Of a DNA stretch of 64,000 nucleotides, positions 11,660 through 51,800 are shown in pieces. Source of the stretch: Chaenocephalus aceratus (lineage: Eukaryota; Chordata; Actinopteri; Perciformes; Channichthyidae). The first letter of the stretch is position 1; each line of letters starts with the position of its first letter. The notes under the pieces were generated by a model. It was given only the letters and a program-made list of their open reading frames with translations, was not told the origin of the DNA and searched no databases. The stretch covers positions 19,910,824 to 19,974,823 of the forward strand of contig CM043792.1 of NCBI GenBank assembly GCA_023974075.1, read 5' to 3'. The translations under genes and the position numbers were made by a program.

Positions 11660-13311
11660 ATGGCCATGGAGAGCAGTTTGTGGAGTACCTGTGACTACAG
11701 CCACAATGTCACCTTCTTCTACAACTTGGTGGGTAAGAAGATCAGCGTAGAGTGGGCGCCGCGGGACGTGTTTGTGATTGGACTGGGCTTGACTGTATGT
11801 CTCATTGTAGTCCTGGCCAACCTGATGGTGATGGCGGCCATCTCCATGAACCACCGCTTCCACTTCCCCATCTACTATCTCCTAGGCAACATGGCTGCAG
11901 CTGACCTGTTTGCAGGGATCGCCTACGCCAACCTGATGCTGCACACGGGCCCCTGGACCAGCACCCTCACCAAGGAGCAGTGGTACATCCGAGGGGCTTT
12001 GATCGACATCAGTCTGACGGCCTCGGTGGCCAACCTTCTGGCAGTTGCCGTGGAGCGCCACCAGACTATAATCACCATGCAGCTTCACAGCAAGATGACT
12101 AAGCGGCGGGTGGTGCTGCTGATCGTCTGCATCTGGGCTGTGAGCATCATCATGGGGCTGGTGCCCTCGCTGTTTTGGAACTGCGAGTGTGACCTGGAGG
12201 ACTGCTCCACCGTCGCTCCTCTCTACAGCCGCCGCTTCCTCATCTTCTGGGCAGCTCTCAACCTGCTCACGTTCTTCATCATGGTGGCCATGTACACTCG
12301 TATCTTCTTCTATGTGAGATACCAGATTTCACACATGTCCCAGCACAGCTCGGAGATAAGGCACAGGCAGACTGTTTTCAACCTGATGAAGACTATCTCC
12401 ATTGTACTGGGTGAGAAGCTGTCCGTTCCACTGCTGCATGTTTGTTGTGGGTTAAAGGTCAAGTTTATAAGGTTGGGTTTTTATGGCAGTGTAGACTAAG
12501 ACTTTAATTGTTTTGGTATGACACACTTTACTGTTAATACAACACAATTGGGGAATTACAATTATTATTTTAGCAACAAATAAAAAAAAATATTTGCTTC
12601 GTATTCAGAAACTAAGATTTAGTGGCTTTAACATGTATTTAGCTGGCCGCTACATATGAAGATACACTGTCTCAATATTAAATATGCTTTGGCTCTGAGT
12701 TGTGTACATGTCTGGATGCTTGCTACCTGTGGCCTAACAGTAACCTCCTCAAACCAGTTTTGCAGCATTCCCTTTCTGTTTGTCAGACCATTCTGATTAC
12801 ATCATGTACTTGAACACAAAAAGCTGTTAGGAATTTGCCAATTTCTCTTCACAATAAACCTCTGACTATCTTTGTGACTCATCTCCCAGCGGAAAATCAG
12901 TTAACGTTGATATTAGGCATCAAGGAACACGTGTGACCTAATGTAGCTGCACTTTAGACAACTGGTGTCATCTTACACGGCTGCATATTTGGAAGATTTT
13001 ACTTTATTGTTGTTGACTCCCTTTTTTGCCAACCCACATCCTTCAGGCGCCTTGTGATCTGCTGGATGCCCGGCCTCGTGACGCTCTTACTGGACGGGCT
13101 GTTGGGCAAAGCCAGCCACGCCAACGCCTACGAGAAGTTCTGTTTGGTCATAGCCGAGTGCAACTCTCTGGTCAACCCCATCATCTATTCCTTGCGAGAC
13201 GAGGAGATGCGGAGGACGTTCAAGTGGATCCTGTGCTGCCTGTGTGGGAGGGGGGACAAGCAGATGGAGCTTTCACCTGTCGAGATGTACCCCCCACTGC
13301 CAGAGGTCTAG
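11660..13311 (+). CDS. lpar2: lysophosphatidic acid receptor 2 (LPA-family class A GPCR)
   Basis: Plasma-membrane receptor for lysophosphatidic acid of the EDG group, coupling to Gi, Gq and G12/13. Two coding exons: 11660-12410 and 13047-13311. The start is placed at the ATG at 11660 (MAMESSLW); a second ATG lies at 11666. Seen in sequence: a glycosylatable HNVTFFYN near the N-terminus, RFHFPIYYLLGN in TM2, SLTASVANLLAVAVERH at the TM3 end (ERH replaces DRY, as in LPA receptors), SIVLG then CWMPG in TM6, and NPIIYSLRDEEMRRTF at TM7/helix 8, with a CC pair for palmitoylation. The length, about 338 residues, matches LPAR2 (about 350). Oddities: exon 2 needs one extra base (GCCTTGTGATC against expected GCC-TTT-GTG-ATC) to join exon 1 in frame; the TM3 Arg-Gln pair reads Arg-Gly; and the C-tail is short and lacks the PDZ-binding end of mammalian LPAR2. 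lpar2 is preferred over lpar1/3 because of sequence and its position next to pbx4. Confidence 0.92.
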
Positions 13312-14480
13312 TTATATTAGTACATCTGAAATGATTTACAAGCACAGGCTATAAAATCGAAAGAAAAGGCTCATATTCAGATATCGCTCTTCCGTTACAC
13401 ACACAGCGAGTTAGGCAGGTTTTCATGTAACGCACCAATGCACATGCTGATTTAATATCTAACGCTCAGGTACCCTGTACCCGGCGCGATAGAGAACCAG
13501 GAATTCCTCCTCTTCATGTCTTCGTTTCATCTTTGGGTCAAGACTACGTTTATTGAGAAAGAAAACAATTAAACGCATAGTTCAGATGGTTTGATCTGTT
13601 GGGAAGTATGTAGTAGTATTTTTTTAAAGAACAAGTTAGTGCCAGTTCTCCCCTTTGTGTTGCTGTGGACAGGGCCAGCAGTAATATATCAGTATTAGTT
13701 GAAGTGGATGCTATATTCAGAATATCTTCACTGATTTCCCTTTCCGCCAGACACTCTATGGGAACTTAAGCTAGCTGCCAGAAGTTATATCCACTGCTCT
13801 CTTAAAGCCACTAAATTCCTTTTGGCAACAACAAATACCTTGCAAAACATAGAAGTGGCTGATCTTTGTTTTATTTATTTGACATAATCAGAAATATGTA
13901 TATATAGAAGTTGTACACACTGACAGATACATATTAATTATCTGCCTCTTCATCACTCTAGGTTGTTATGGTGCGATTTTGGTGAGTTCCAACTAACCTT
14001 TTAAAACTCTTTAGGTCAGCCATAACGCAAACAAACGTGCATCTCGTGTTCTGCATGGTAAAATGACAGTTGTTTTCTCAATGGAGTCTGGTGGCTTTGA
14101 GAACATAAAAGGACAAAGGCTTCAGACCCCGTCATTACTTCTGATTCTTTAAACTAGATCCTTGCTGATGAACAACTACTGTAGGTTATACTCCGACCAG
14201 AGAAGTGCAACATACAACCCTGCTTTTAACTATCTCTGTAAATTACAAAATCTCGATTCATCTTTAGAAAATGGCATCCTTACTGTACAGTATGTCCTTT
14301 TAAATTCAAAACACATTTTTCCATTGTTCTTGATGCCTAATGAATTCTGTTTTGTTTTTTACAGGAAGCTCTTGGCTGTGTCCAGAAGTCAGAAGATCCG
14401 GCCGTCTGTCCAGAAACGAACAATAAAGAATCCAGCTGGACGACGCCGGGGGTCTGATGTCTGTAGGCCTGCAACTCAAA
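13312..14480 (+). other. lpar2: lpar2 3' flank, probable 3' UTR
   Basis: Non-coding sequence after the lpar2 stop. An AATAAA signal at 14422-14427 is a candidate transcript end. No repeat was recognised. Confidence 0.4.
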
Positions 14481-16829
14481 CAAACCGACGACACATTGTG
14501 TAAAATCCTTCTTTGTATTTTCTGCCAAATGACCTGTCATGTTTGCCATTGTAAAATATATATAAAGATGCATCTTTTGAAAATAATTGTATCCATGTCG
14601 AACCAATGCTTTCATTCCTCAGTTTAGCGTTTCCTCAGTCTGACGAGGCGGACAGATCCACATGTTGATCCTCGAATGGTGCAATCTCTCCTTTTATTAC
14701 ATTTGACTATCACAAGAGCATTTGTGACAAATGATTAAATGAAAACACTCCTACAATCTGAAATGAAATACTGAAAAATCACACTAAATCATTTTATTAA
14801 TTTTCTAATAAGAACACTACAATTTGTCATATTCTTCCTTTTTGTTTTACTCTTTCTAGAACAATTCTAAAGTTGAGGTATAAAAGGAGTTCATACAGAC
14901 TCACAAGTCTGAAAACAGTGGGGGTTATATACAAGAGAAATGGAAAGAGAGGTAGAGCGAGGGGTAAATACAAGGGAAAGAGGGGATACAAATATACTAA
15001 TAAAAAACAAAGAAATCAAAAAGGTTTACGAAGCCATTTGGCGCGGTGGAAGTCATTTAGACATTTCAGAATCTAAACGAGATTCAAACATGATTAACCG
15101 TAAAAACTTGAAGTTTTCTAGATTTGCAGATGTTGAAAAAATTCCGGGGACCACATGTTTGTGGTCTCATAAATGCTTTTTGCTCTTCTCATTATGTTTG
15201 AGGTGAGTTGACATGAAAAGAGCAAATTGTAGACCATCTGCTTTACGGTGAAGGTCTCTGGATTCAGGGTGTATCAGGAATTGTAACCATTTTAAATGAC
15301 GTTGAAGTTAACCTCTCAAAGATTCAGTATTAACTTCCTCTCAGTTGTAAGCAAATATACTGCTTGCATATTCTTACAATATTCAGGCATTACAAATTAG
15401 TTTCTGGGATTAAATGTCTACAAAACCGGCAACATCTGCACATTTACATGAAGTCATGTCGGATCAGTTTTGAACTGAATGACCCTCCGTGTAACTATTA
15501 AAGCTTTTGTAACTCCGTAAACCTAAACACGATAAAACTATTTGATACCTCTTTTAGAAAACTAAATAGATTTAGGATTGAATGACAAACAGATGCGTGA
15601 ATATTCTGATAATTGTGGAGAAGGTTGAGACTGATGGGAAAGGTTACCCATTGGCCATGAGGCTTTAGGGCAGAGGCCACCTACTATTGTCTCGGTGGAG
15701 AATTGTCTTTCCACAGCACCAAATGTCACACCTGTAAACCCTACAGCCACGCGGCTATGTAACAAAAGACCTAAATAATATTCTAAATGGATAGTTATCG
15801 TGAATCCTGTGACACAAAGGCCAAATAAAACTGGCATCTCAACCGAACAACAAAGTTTATAAAAGGAAAAATAAAATACTGAAACGTTACACAAACTGTA
15901 CAGTGACATCCATTACAACAGGTAGAAAAAGGGGAGCATGATAATTTGGTGTGGCGATAACGTTATTCATAAGATACAGTCGTATGAACCGCGATGAGTA
16001 ACAAAACAATAATCAGATGTGGGATACAACATGTGATCAGCTCAAGTTATTTTCTGTAACATAATTCAAGAAAGTCTTGACGGACACTGCATAAGGCTTT
16101 ACCTTACTTTCAAAATACTTTGTTAATCACATAAAAGTTAATGTATAAAATAGTTCCAAAGAATGAAAAAACGTTGCAGGTTTGTCTTAAACACGAGTTA
16201 AGAGTTTTACTACCCCCCAGTGCTGCCTCTTTTTTGGTAAAAGAGGAGAGAGAGAAGCTCTTGCCCAATTGGCCGTATAACTATAAACAAATGGTGGTTT
16301 TGACAGGTGTTAGGGGAAGGGTTACAGAGCATAACTGATACGCTCACAATCAAAATAGAGCTGTGATATGACAGTCCTCACTCCACCCACCCTCCTATGA
16401 TGCCCCACAACAAAACCCCCAAAAATCAAATCAAGTTGAGGCATGACAACACCACACAGAGACACAGATACAAATATAATTCCCTCCTCTCCTCGAACTG
16501 AAAAGGTGGCTGTGCACCAACGTTAGAGAGACACAGAGTAGCATTATTACATTGCTGAACGTGGTATTTTTGGTTTTGACACAACAGAAGGTTGTAGTGT
16601 GTTGCCTCGGGCTAACAAGCTTAAATGTTTTCGAGATGGGGAGCAGTGGACCCCACCTGGAGTGTCATTGGCTGGCGGAAGCACCCAGTCTCTACAATGC
16701 TTACAAAGGTCAGAGGGCACCAGCCAGTGTGACGAAGACATCCCAAGAGCACTGTACACACGCCCACACACAGCATAGCAATACATGATGCACTTTTTCC
16801 TTTTTGGTCTGACTGTAATAATTATACCC
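14481..16829. other. region between convergent lpar2 and pbx4, nothing recognised
   Basis: AT-rich, without coding resemblance. Part may be extended 3' UTR of pbx4, which is transcribed towards it. Confidence 0.35.
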
Positions 16830-18069
16830 TTTATTATTAATATTATTTTTTGTTAATAAAAACGAAGCTAAAAACTTGGAAGGTTAAATGAAAACAATAA
16901 TATCACGCCTAGGAGTCCTACATGCATGGAAGACAGTCACGTTTCTAAAGTCATGTCACGTTTGTCCCAATAACACATCAATGCCCCACAATCGTTCCAC
17001 CTTCTCCTCCTCACGTCATTTAGATGCTTTATTGAGCTCATCTTTGGTGGCGGCTGGTGCATTCTTGGTGAAACAGCATTAGAAAAGTGCCTACAATCAA
17101 ATAAACTAGTGGACAGAAAGCAAGAAGTAAAGTCTACAAGCCGTCTACCAACACCCTCTATTGGTTAGCAACAAAAAAGGTCTATTAGTTACATCCACTC
17201 AACCAAAGGTATTCTCCTCTGCCCTCTGCCCATTCCTCCTCCTCTTCCTCTTCCTCCTCCTCTCACCAGCCCTGCTATCACCTGCACTGCCTTGAGATCA
17301 GGGACCCCCTTAACTACCTCACGTTTGTGCTCGACACATCCTTTATGTCAGGCTCACTGAAAACTACTGAAAATGTGTGTGGGCATATCTCAATTATTCA
17401 CTTTGTTTAAATCTCCAACAGAATGAAGCATCAAGCTATAAGGACTGGAAGATATGACAGTGTCTTGTGTTGAGTTGGCAGAGGGTGGTCTCGGAGGAAC
17501 AGCTGTGTTGACTGGGCAGCACTTTGGTACGAGCGAGGTGAGCAGAGCCCCCTGGTGATCCGTAGCAACAGTTTGGCTGTCAAACGCCGAGGCTTCAAGA
17601 GATACAGGCAATCGCAAACAGCTTTCCAAAGCAAAGGGTCGAGTGCAGAGGTCAACAGCACATGGACAAGCTGTGTGGGTACTGTGAGAAGTTATCGTGC
17701 ATAATACATAATGTACAGACATCATGATCTTCACAGCTGGGTCAGTGGTTTTCAAAAAGTCTCCGATAGTAAAGATGTTTTCTATCCGTCTCAGCATCGG
17801 TGAGCTCCATCCCTCTTTTAGTCAGAGTGAGGGAGCGTCTAGCATCGAGGTGGAGCTGTGGGGGGGGGGGGGGGACAACTCCACCCAACTACTGTTTGGC
17901 TGTCCTGTGTTCCAGCACAGTGTGAGTGTGTGTGTGTGTGTGAAATGCGTGCACAGCCTTGTGTGGCTGTCGAGTTGAGAGACGAGGGAGTGGTGGAAAA
18001 TGAAGACGGAGGATGGCAGTCGGAGCGGGCCGCAGAGGGAACGGAGAGATGGCAGGGGGAGCCACAGAA
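16830..18069 (-). other. pbx4: pbx4 probable 3' UTR
   Basis: Sequence downstream of the pbx4 stop on the minus strand. Polyadenylation signals (TTTATT on the plus strand) are at 17028-17033 and 16830-16835. A run of about 16 G on the plus strand lies near 17858-17873, and a short TG repeat near 17926-17941. The extent is inferred. Confidence 0.4.
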
Positions 18070-45457
<27,388 letters not shown>

Positions 45458-46070
45458 ACTTTCAAAGAAAACTCGACTCGTTTTCTTCAGTCGAAGAATA
45501 CACACAAATAGCTAGCCTGTTAGCTAGCCAGCAAAGTATATTCTACGACCAATCATACAACAATTCTTACCGTAACCGACAGCGACGACTAGAAAATAGT
45601 TAAGGGCTGGTGTCATAAACACATCACCCACACACGCTTTACATTCGCTTGTGTTTTCCCCTCTAGTCAATAAACGCGGCCAGGCTAACGTTAGCTAACC
45701 ACCGAATGAAAAGCAGCTAGGTTAGTAGCCGTAGCCCAGCAGAAAAGCAGCAGGGACACACATGCACAGACTGTGTGAGCTGGCCAGCAGCGCCTCGCAC
45801 ATTTTCGAAAAAAAAAAAAAAAAATGGCAATAGACGACCACTGTTGTGAAACTAAAGCTCGCAAATACAAAAGAAGAAATAAGACGCGCAAACAGCCACT
45901 AAGCTTGTCTAGCTCCAATCAGCAATCTCCTACCAAAACACACTATGGTTAACCATTGTTGTTGATGTCGCGCGAGTATGTGGGACGTTCTGGGCTGCGC
46001 GAGCTGAGTGCGTCTCACTGACCATTGAACTCGCAGCACCACAGAGCGCGAGCTTGCGGGTAGTCTACTA
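45458..46070 (-). promoter_or_regulatory. pbx4: pbx4 5' UTR and probable promoter
   Basis: Upstream of the pbx4 ATG on the minus strand. GC and CpG rise near 45960-46070 (GCGCGAG, GCTGCGCGAGCTG), in contrast to the AT-rich intergenic DNA beyond. A start site around there is inferred; no TATA box is obvious. Confidence 0.45.
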
Positions 46071-48801
46071 TAGAGACGCTACACATATAGAAACATATTC
46101 TGTATTAGCTGGTGCTTTGTTGGATACAGTGCATCAAATCATAATTTTGTGACATTGCCCTCCTTAACCTATAACTGTATTATGGTTCAGGTGACAAGAT
46201 CCTCCTCTTCTACGCTCTTTACAAATGGATAGCCCCTTACGTCATCAGCATTGCTTGTCCTATTATAATTAGTCCATGCCATTTTCCTCATTAATATAAG
46301 GTAAGATTCCGTACCTAACAATATTATTTTCTCAACACAACTTTCAAATGCATGCTTGTGGACATTTAAAGAACTGAGGTGTGCTATTTTTAAATTAAAC
46401 ATGCTGTAGCTTCATATAGCAATTAGACAGCATTGTGTAAGCAAGATGTTAGAGCCTCTGTCGTTTACGAATATTGGTTTGAGAATGTGCATTGTGTCTA
46501 ACAAACCACAATACCTATTCCCGCTTTCCATGTTTAATAGAATAAAATGACATATTTGGTCTGAGAGTTAGTGTCATTTAATTATTTGTGCCTAAAAGTC
46601 AATGCAAAGATATTCATGTGTGTGAGCAAATTGTGGACATTTCAAGAGCAGTATTCAATCTTAAAGCAAAACAGTACAACCTGAGAATATCATTTTGTCC
46701 TAAACCCCCGATGAATGAAACTTCCCATCAGTTTTCAGTATGAAAATGTTGACAGCACAGATTGAAAACAAGTGTCCTTGTTTTTTGCAAACTGGGCAAT
46801 TCTGCTGTAGTTTATCACTCAGATCAGAGAGACAGCTTTCCAAGACGAATGGCTGGCTGAATGGATGTGGAGGAGAGCTGCAGCCAGGCTTGCTGTAGTG
46901 AGAAGAGATGATGGGTGTGCATGAGGGAGTAGGACCAAACTGGCAGTGGTTTATGCTGACTCTCCACACATCCATCTACTACAATCTGTAGCTAATCAAT
47001 CTAAAGTTAGAGACAACAAGGATAGAGAATAAAGCAAGCATAAACAGTCATTGTTCTTTGCATGTGCATATAGTACAAGTCACACTTTAGTCTTGGTGGT
47101 ATTATCAAGCAGTGTATTTTATTGTTTACCCCGGACACAAACCCATCTATATTCTTATTTACATTCAACAGTTAGGTAGATAAAGAAAAAATAACCTTTC
47201 TAAAAATATTCAACAAACAAGAACCTGGAGGGACTGGGCACAACGCGGGCACCTTTATCCTAATATGCACCTAAATCAAACACTTAAAGATGGCTTCTAA
47301 CATGCCATTGACATGGGTCATTGAGGTTTTTAAAAGGATGTTTATTATACTATTGAAAGTGAGGAACTGCAGGGGTTATCATCTAACTCTTAAGTCAGTC
47401 TCCCTGTCAGGAGAGACTTTCCCTTGAAAGTAAAAAGACTGTCAGAGGCTTTGTTAACTTCTTTATCTGTTTTATTGTTGGTGATTCATTTAAGGATCAT
47501 TTCTGTGAAACTTCTATTCATTTGGATGCTAAAGCTGCCCTCCTCTCACCCCACAAGCATCAAGCCTCATTTTCATCTAAATAAGAATCGATCTTTCCTG
47601 CTGTGCACCATCTTCCTTTACTCACAACTCTCACGGTCACAACCCTGCTTGTCTTCTCTGTGCTTGTCCCCTGCTCTCTAGTCGCTCTCTTGAATACAAT
47701 AACAAGGAAATTCAGCATACCCCATGTTGGAGCTCAGAACTGCAGAGCAGGGAGTCATTCACACTCAATGTATTGTTGTCGATGTTAAAAGGGGGATTAT
47801 TCTCTATTATCAGAGAAAAATTAAGTATGAACATTAATGAGCCCAAGTGATAGGAGTGATAGTGAACAAAGCGTTGACTGACTGGTACAATGTCAAAGCT
47901 TCGTTCTGCATCAGTGACCCAGCCAAATGCAAGAGATGGGGGTGAGTCACGGTGGGGGAGGGGCCTCCTCCTGAATGGTCAGGGGACACTGATGAAGTGA
48001 AATAGATGCAGCACCAAAGAGAGAATAAATGTACTGGATGAGCGTGTAAAAAGGATGTACATAAAAAACACTTTATGGATACCTTATATTCAATATTTGT
48101 CAAAGTTGACTAAGTACATTTCAATTGATACATTGGCGTTTCTTCACAGGTTTAACAACATTATATGTATACACACCAACATGGTACAGCTTCTCTTTGT
48201 GTGTCTTTTTAGTATATTCATAAATGTGTAGTAATCAAACCACTTAAAGTGTCCTTCCAATACAAATGTCAAGACTCAATTTTTAAGAAACAGTCAGGTT
48301 GGTTCCCAATATAGAGATTATATTTTCTTTTATTTCAGGAAGAAGGAGCAATTACTTGTTTGGGGGGGATGTTTTTACAAAGGTTTGGGAAACATTTGCT
48401 TGTTCCTTAATTCCTAACAGCTTGCAGTCTAGTCTTAACAGCTTCAGGTTTTACAGGTAATACAATGAATGAAGGCCTAACAGAAAAATCCACTCTGGCC
48501 TTTCACCAAGTTTCTCATAACATTGTATAGCCAGCCACTGCCACCTGCTGGTCAAACACATGGACTAACTGAACTATTGCCACAGTCAGACATGCAGCGG
48601 ACAGAAGTCAGAACAATCTTCTGACAAAGAAATGTATATAATAATTCCAGACGAAAAAAAAACGTGGCAATGAAAGTTTTCAAATCACATGTCAGTGAAT
48701 TTACCAGAAGGTACACAAATATATGAGCTTCATCAATAATCCATAATGAGCCATGACCAATTAGATGATCGATTGCTTGTGCTTGCCTCCAGCCAAAGGG
48801 A
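46071..48801. other. intergenic between dsn1 and pbx4, nothing recognised
   Basis: No coding resemblance or repeat with clear ends. The right part must contain the dsn1 3' UTR, whose end I could not fix. Confidence 0.4.
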
Positions 48802-51800
48802 CTATGTAGTTCTCGAGGGTAAAGGTGCAGCAATGAAATTCCTGATGAGGTCAGGCAAAGAATCCTGGATTCCAACCTCTGCCGCTGTTAGGTAAAAGTA
48901 ATCACAGTGATTGTTAAATTACAGCATTCCAGTTTATTCAATAGAAAAAATAAAAGGTAAATAAAATCCTTACCCAATCTGCCACTGGTCTCTTTCACCA
49001 ATAACTGCAACTGCTCCTTGATGAATGAAAGCTGTTTAACCATCTTACTTTGAGTGTCCATCTACACATACAAAAAGAAACAACTGATTACATAACATGG
49101 AAAAGCAATAAAATAAAGATAAATAAATCATGTTACTTGCTTTTTAAAGGTTTGATGCATTCATAATTGAGAAATAGTCAGCATGTTTACAGTGTAGTAT
49201 AGCAAAACATATTCATAAGAAATCAAAGATCCATATAAGTTAAGGTTTAGAATATACACAGCAACTCAGAACTTTAACCATGAATGTGTGGGTTATCAGT
49301 GACAGTGCTGGCAACAAAAGCAAACAACTTCTTACTCTCATTCTATTATTTATATGTTTCTAAACTTTGATTTGTGCAAAAGAACACGTGACCAACATTT
49401 TCCCGAACTAAAATCTCTTATGTGAAAAAAACCCATTAAAACTCTGGCAAAAAAGAAATTGTCTTTTTAAAGCATTTATCATGTTTCTGCAATACATCAA
49501 CATTATGACTATGTAGCAAAGCATATTGTAATTAGTCATCAGATAAGTCAAATGTGGATTTATTATTTTTCTATTGGTTCCCAAAGTCCAAGGTATGATT
49601 AGGAAAAATGCCAATGGCAACATTTATTCTGATTGGTTTAAAGTCTTAAAGCTGGCATGGACTGCCAATAAGAGAGAAGCATCTGCTTAATGTTTCATCA
49701 CTCTCACCGCAGCCAGCTTCTATATTTTACAATACGCCGCCATACAGATGGTATGTGAGAACAATGTAGTATTTATAAAAAAGTTCAGCTTTTGCTAAAA
49801 TTGTCTATAGTTTGTACTGTTACTAGGAGTAAAGAGGTTAAAGTGTAATTTCCAACCTACAATCATTGTCATAGTGTGAAGCATGGGCAGTTGTCGACAG
49901 AGCAGAGCGTTGTAGTCGGGTTTGCTCTGAATGCAATGGTACTGTGATGACTGGGCCACAGATGCTGAGTCTAATGGTATGCCTCCTTCCTGGCCCCGTT
50001 CCACTTTCCTGAAACAAATAAAGAGAACATTATTGAAACACAATTGAGAAGATAATATTGGCACACGCCAACACAGTATTGCTACAATATTCCTCAATGA
50101 AAGTGTTCATGTTCACCTCGCCAGTTCCTCTGCTTTACTCCTGTGTTTGTTCAACAGTGCCTCCCAAGATTCACTTTCAGCCTGCAGCCTGAAAAAAAAA
50201 TATCACAGACTGGTAAACAAAATAATGTAATGTGTAGGTCACATCATGTTTGTTTTTTAAGATTGAATGTATGGTTATTGGTGCATGTAATGTGTGTGCT
50301 GAAGTGATATCGAAACAACATACCTATTGAGAGCCTTCTGTAACTTTTCGTTGGCTCTATGAACTGCAGGATCACTAGAATTGAAGCAAATAACAGGAGA
50401 TAAATCCAGTAATAAACGTTAATTTGTATGTCAAAAAACATAATTAAATAAATATGATATAATTCATGCACAGTAGTAAAAAAAGGCGATTATACCTGGC
50501 TGCTTTGGTAGAGAGTTCATCATTCCCTGGTTCTTTGAGTTTGCTTTTAGTAAGATGTTCCCAATCTTTCTCGATGTGCTCAACTGTACCAAAGACAACA
50601 CAGAACACATAAATAACATGAACTTAATATTTATTTGACAGTTATTTATGTTGAAATATCCACCAGGTGAAGCAGCATATCCTCCAACCTTTTTTTTGTA
50701 ATGACTCCAGTGAGCTGTTCGGTACTGATTGCAGCAAATCCTGAGTTCTTTCTATTGCCATCTAGAGACAAAGCAGAGTTAATTAGACAGTGATTCATTA
50801 GTCTTAGAGGCTAATTAAAGTGAACTTTATGTTCTCTTCCAAACTAACATCAAGAACCTTACAGACTACTCATTATGCCCAGAGGATTAACCTTTAAGAC
50901 ATCCTTTGTGCAGAAGGTTTAAGATTCTTGAGTGGTGTTCGTTCCAGAGCCAATGGCCATTATTTGTTATTACCAAGTGGTTCATTTTATAATCCAACAT
51001 GTGTCCACATATTTTCAGTTAAGTGGAAAAGATTATCTTTGTCTCAAATCGCCAATAGAGAGACCTGAGAGATGGACCTATAACAGGGGTGTACAAACTA
51101 CGGCCCGCAGACCATTTTTGAATAGGCCCTCAGCAAATTCAAAAAGTATAATGGAATATGGCCCACAAATGAAACTTGTGCTTGTCTTATATTGTACTTC
51201 TTTTATTTTATTTTTTTAATTAAAATGTTATACAATAAGACACATGTACACAGTGTATAGTTACAAACAGACAGAAGCACTTCTCAATGTCAAATTACAC
51301 TGAGGTACAGGTCCAAAAACAAACACAAATAAAAAAACAAACACATTACCCTTCATACAAAGACACGTCTTACATTTCAAAATTGAATGACATTTCTAGC
51401 CCCTTTGGTTCAATTCAAGGCAGTTTCATGGAACATAGTTCGAACTCAAAATAATCATATTATGAGGTTTACACTCGTCAGTATTCAATTATCCTCATCA
51501 TCTGCTAGCTCCATACCTTCCACAAACAGACTAAAATGGTTTCCAAATCTTGTCAAAAAAGTCTTGCTTCCCTTTTAGTATATGTTATTCTTTCCAGAGG
51601 AAAAGTTGTTAATATTTGCCGGACCCAATATGTGACGCTTGGTCTGCTGGTCTTTTTCCAAAATAGTGCAATAGATTTGTTTGCGTGCAAAAAGACACAT
51701 ATCTATGATTATTTGTTCGCCCTTGGTATACATGTGACCTTTTGGGTAAAGTCCTAAAATACAAAAATCAGGATTCATCAAAAGTTATTTTGTGATAATC

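Noticed and set aside
11882..12088. Minus-strand open frame inside lpar2
   Set aside because: A shadow of the GPCR exon; no independent homology.
14873..15206. Basic Lys/Arg-rich frames between lpar2 and pbx4
   Set aside because: Purine-rich sequence giving Lys/Arg/Gly runs; not a recognisable ribosomal or nuclear protein.
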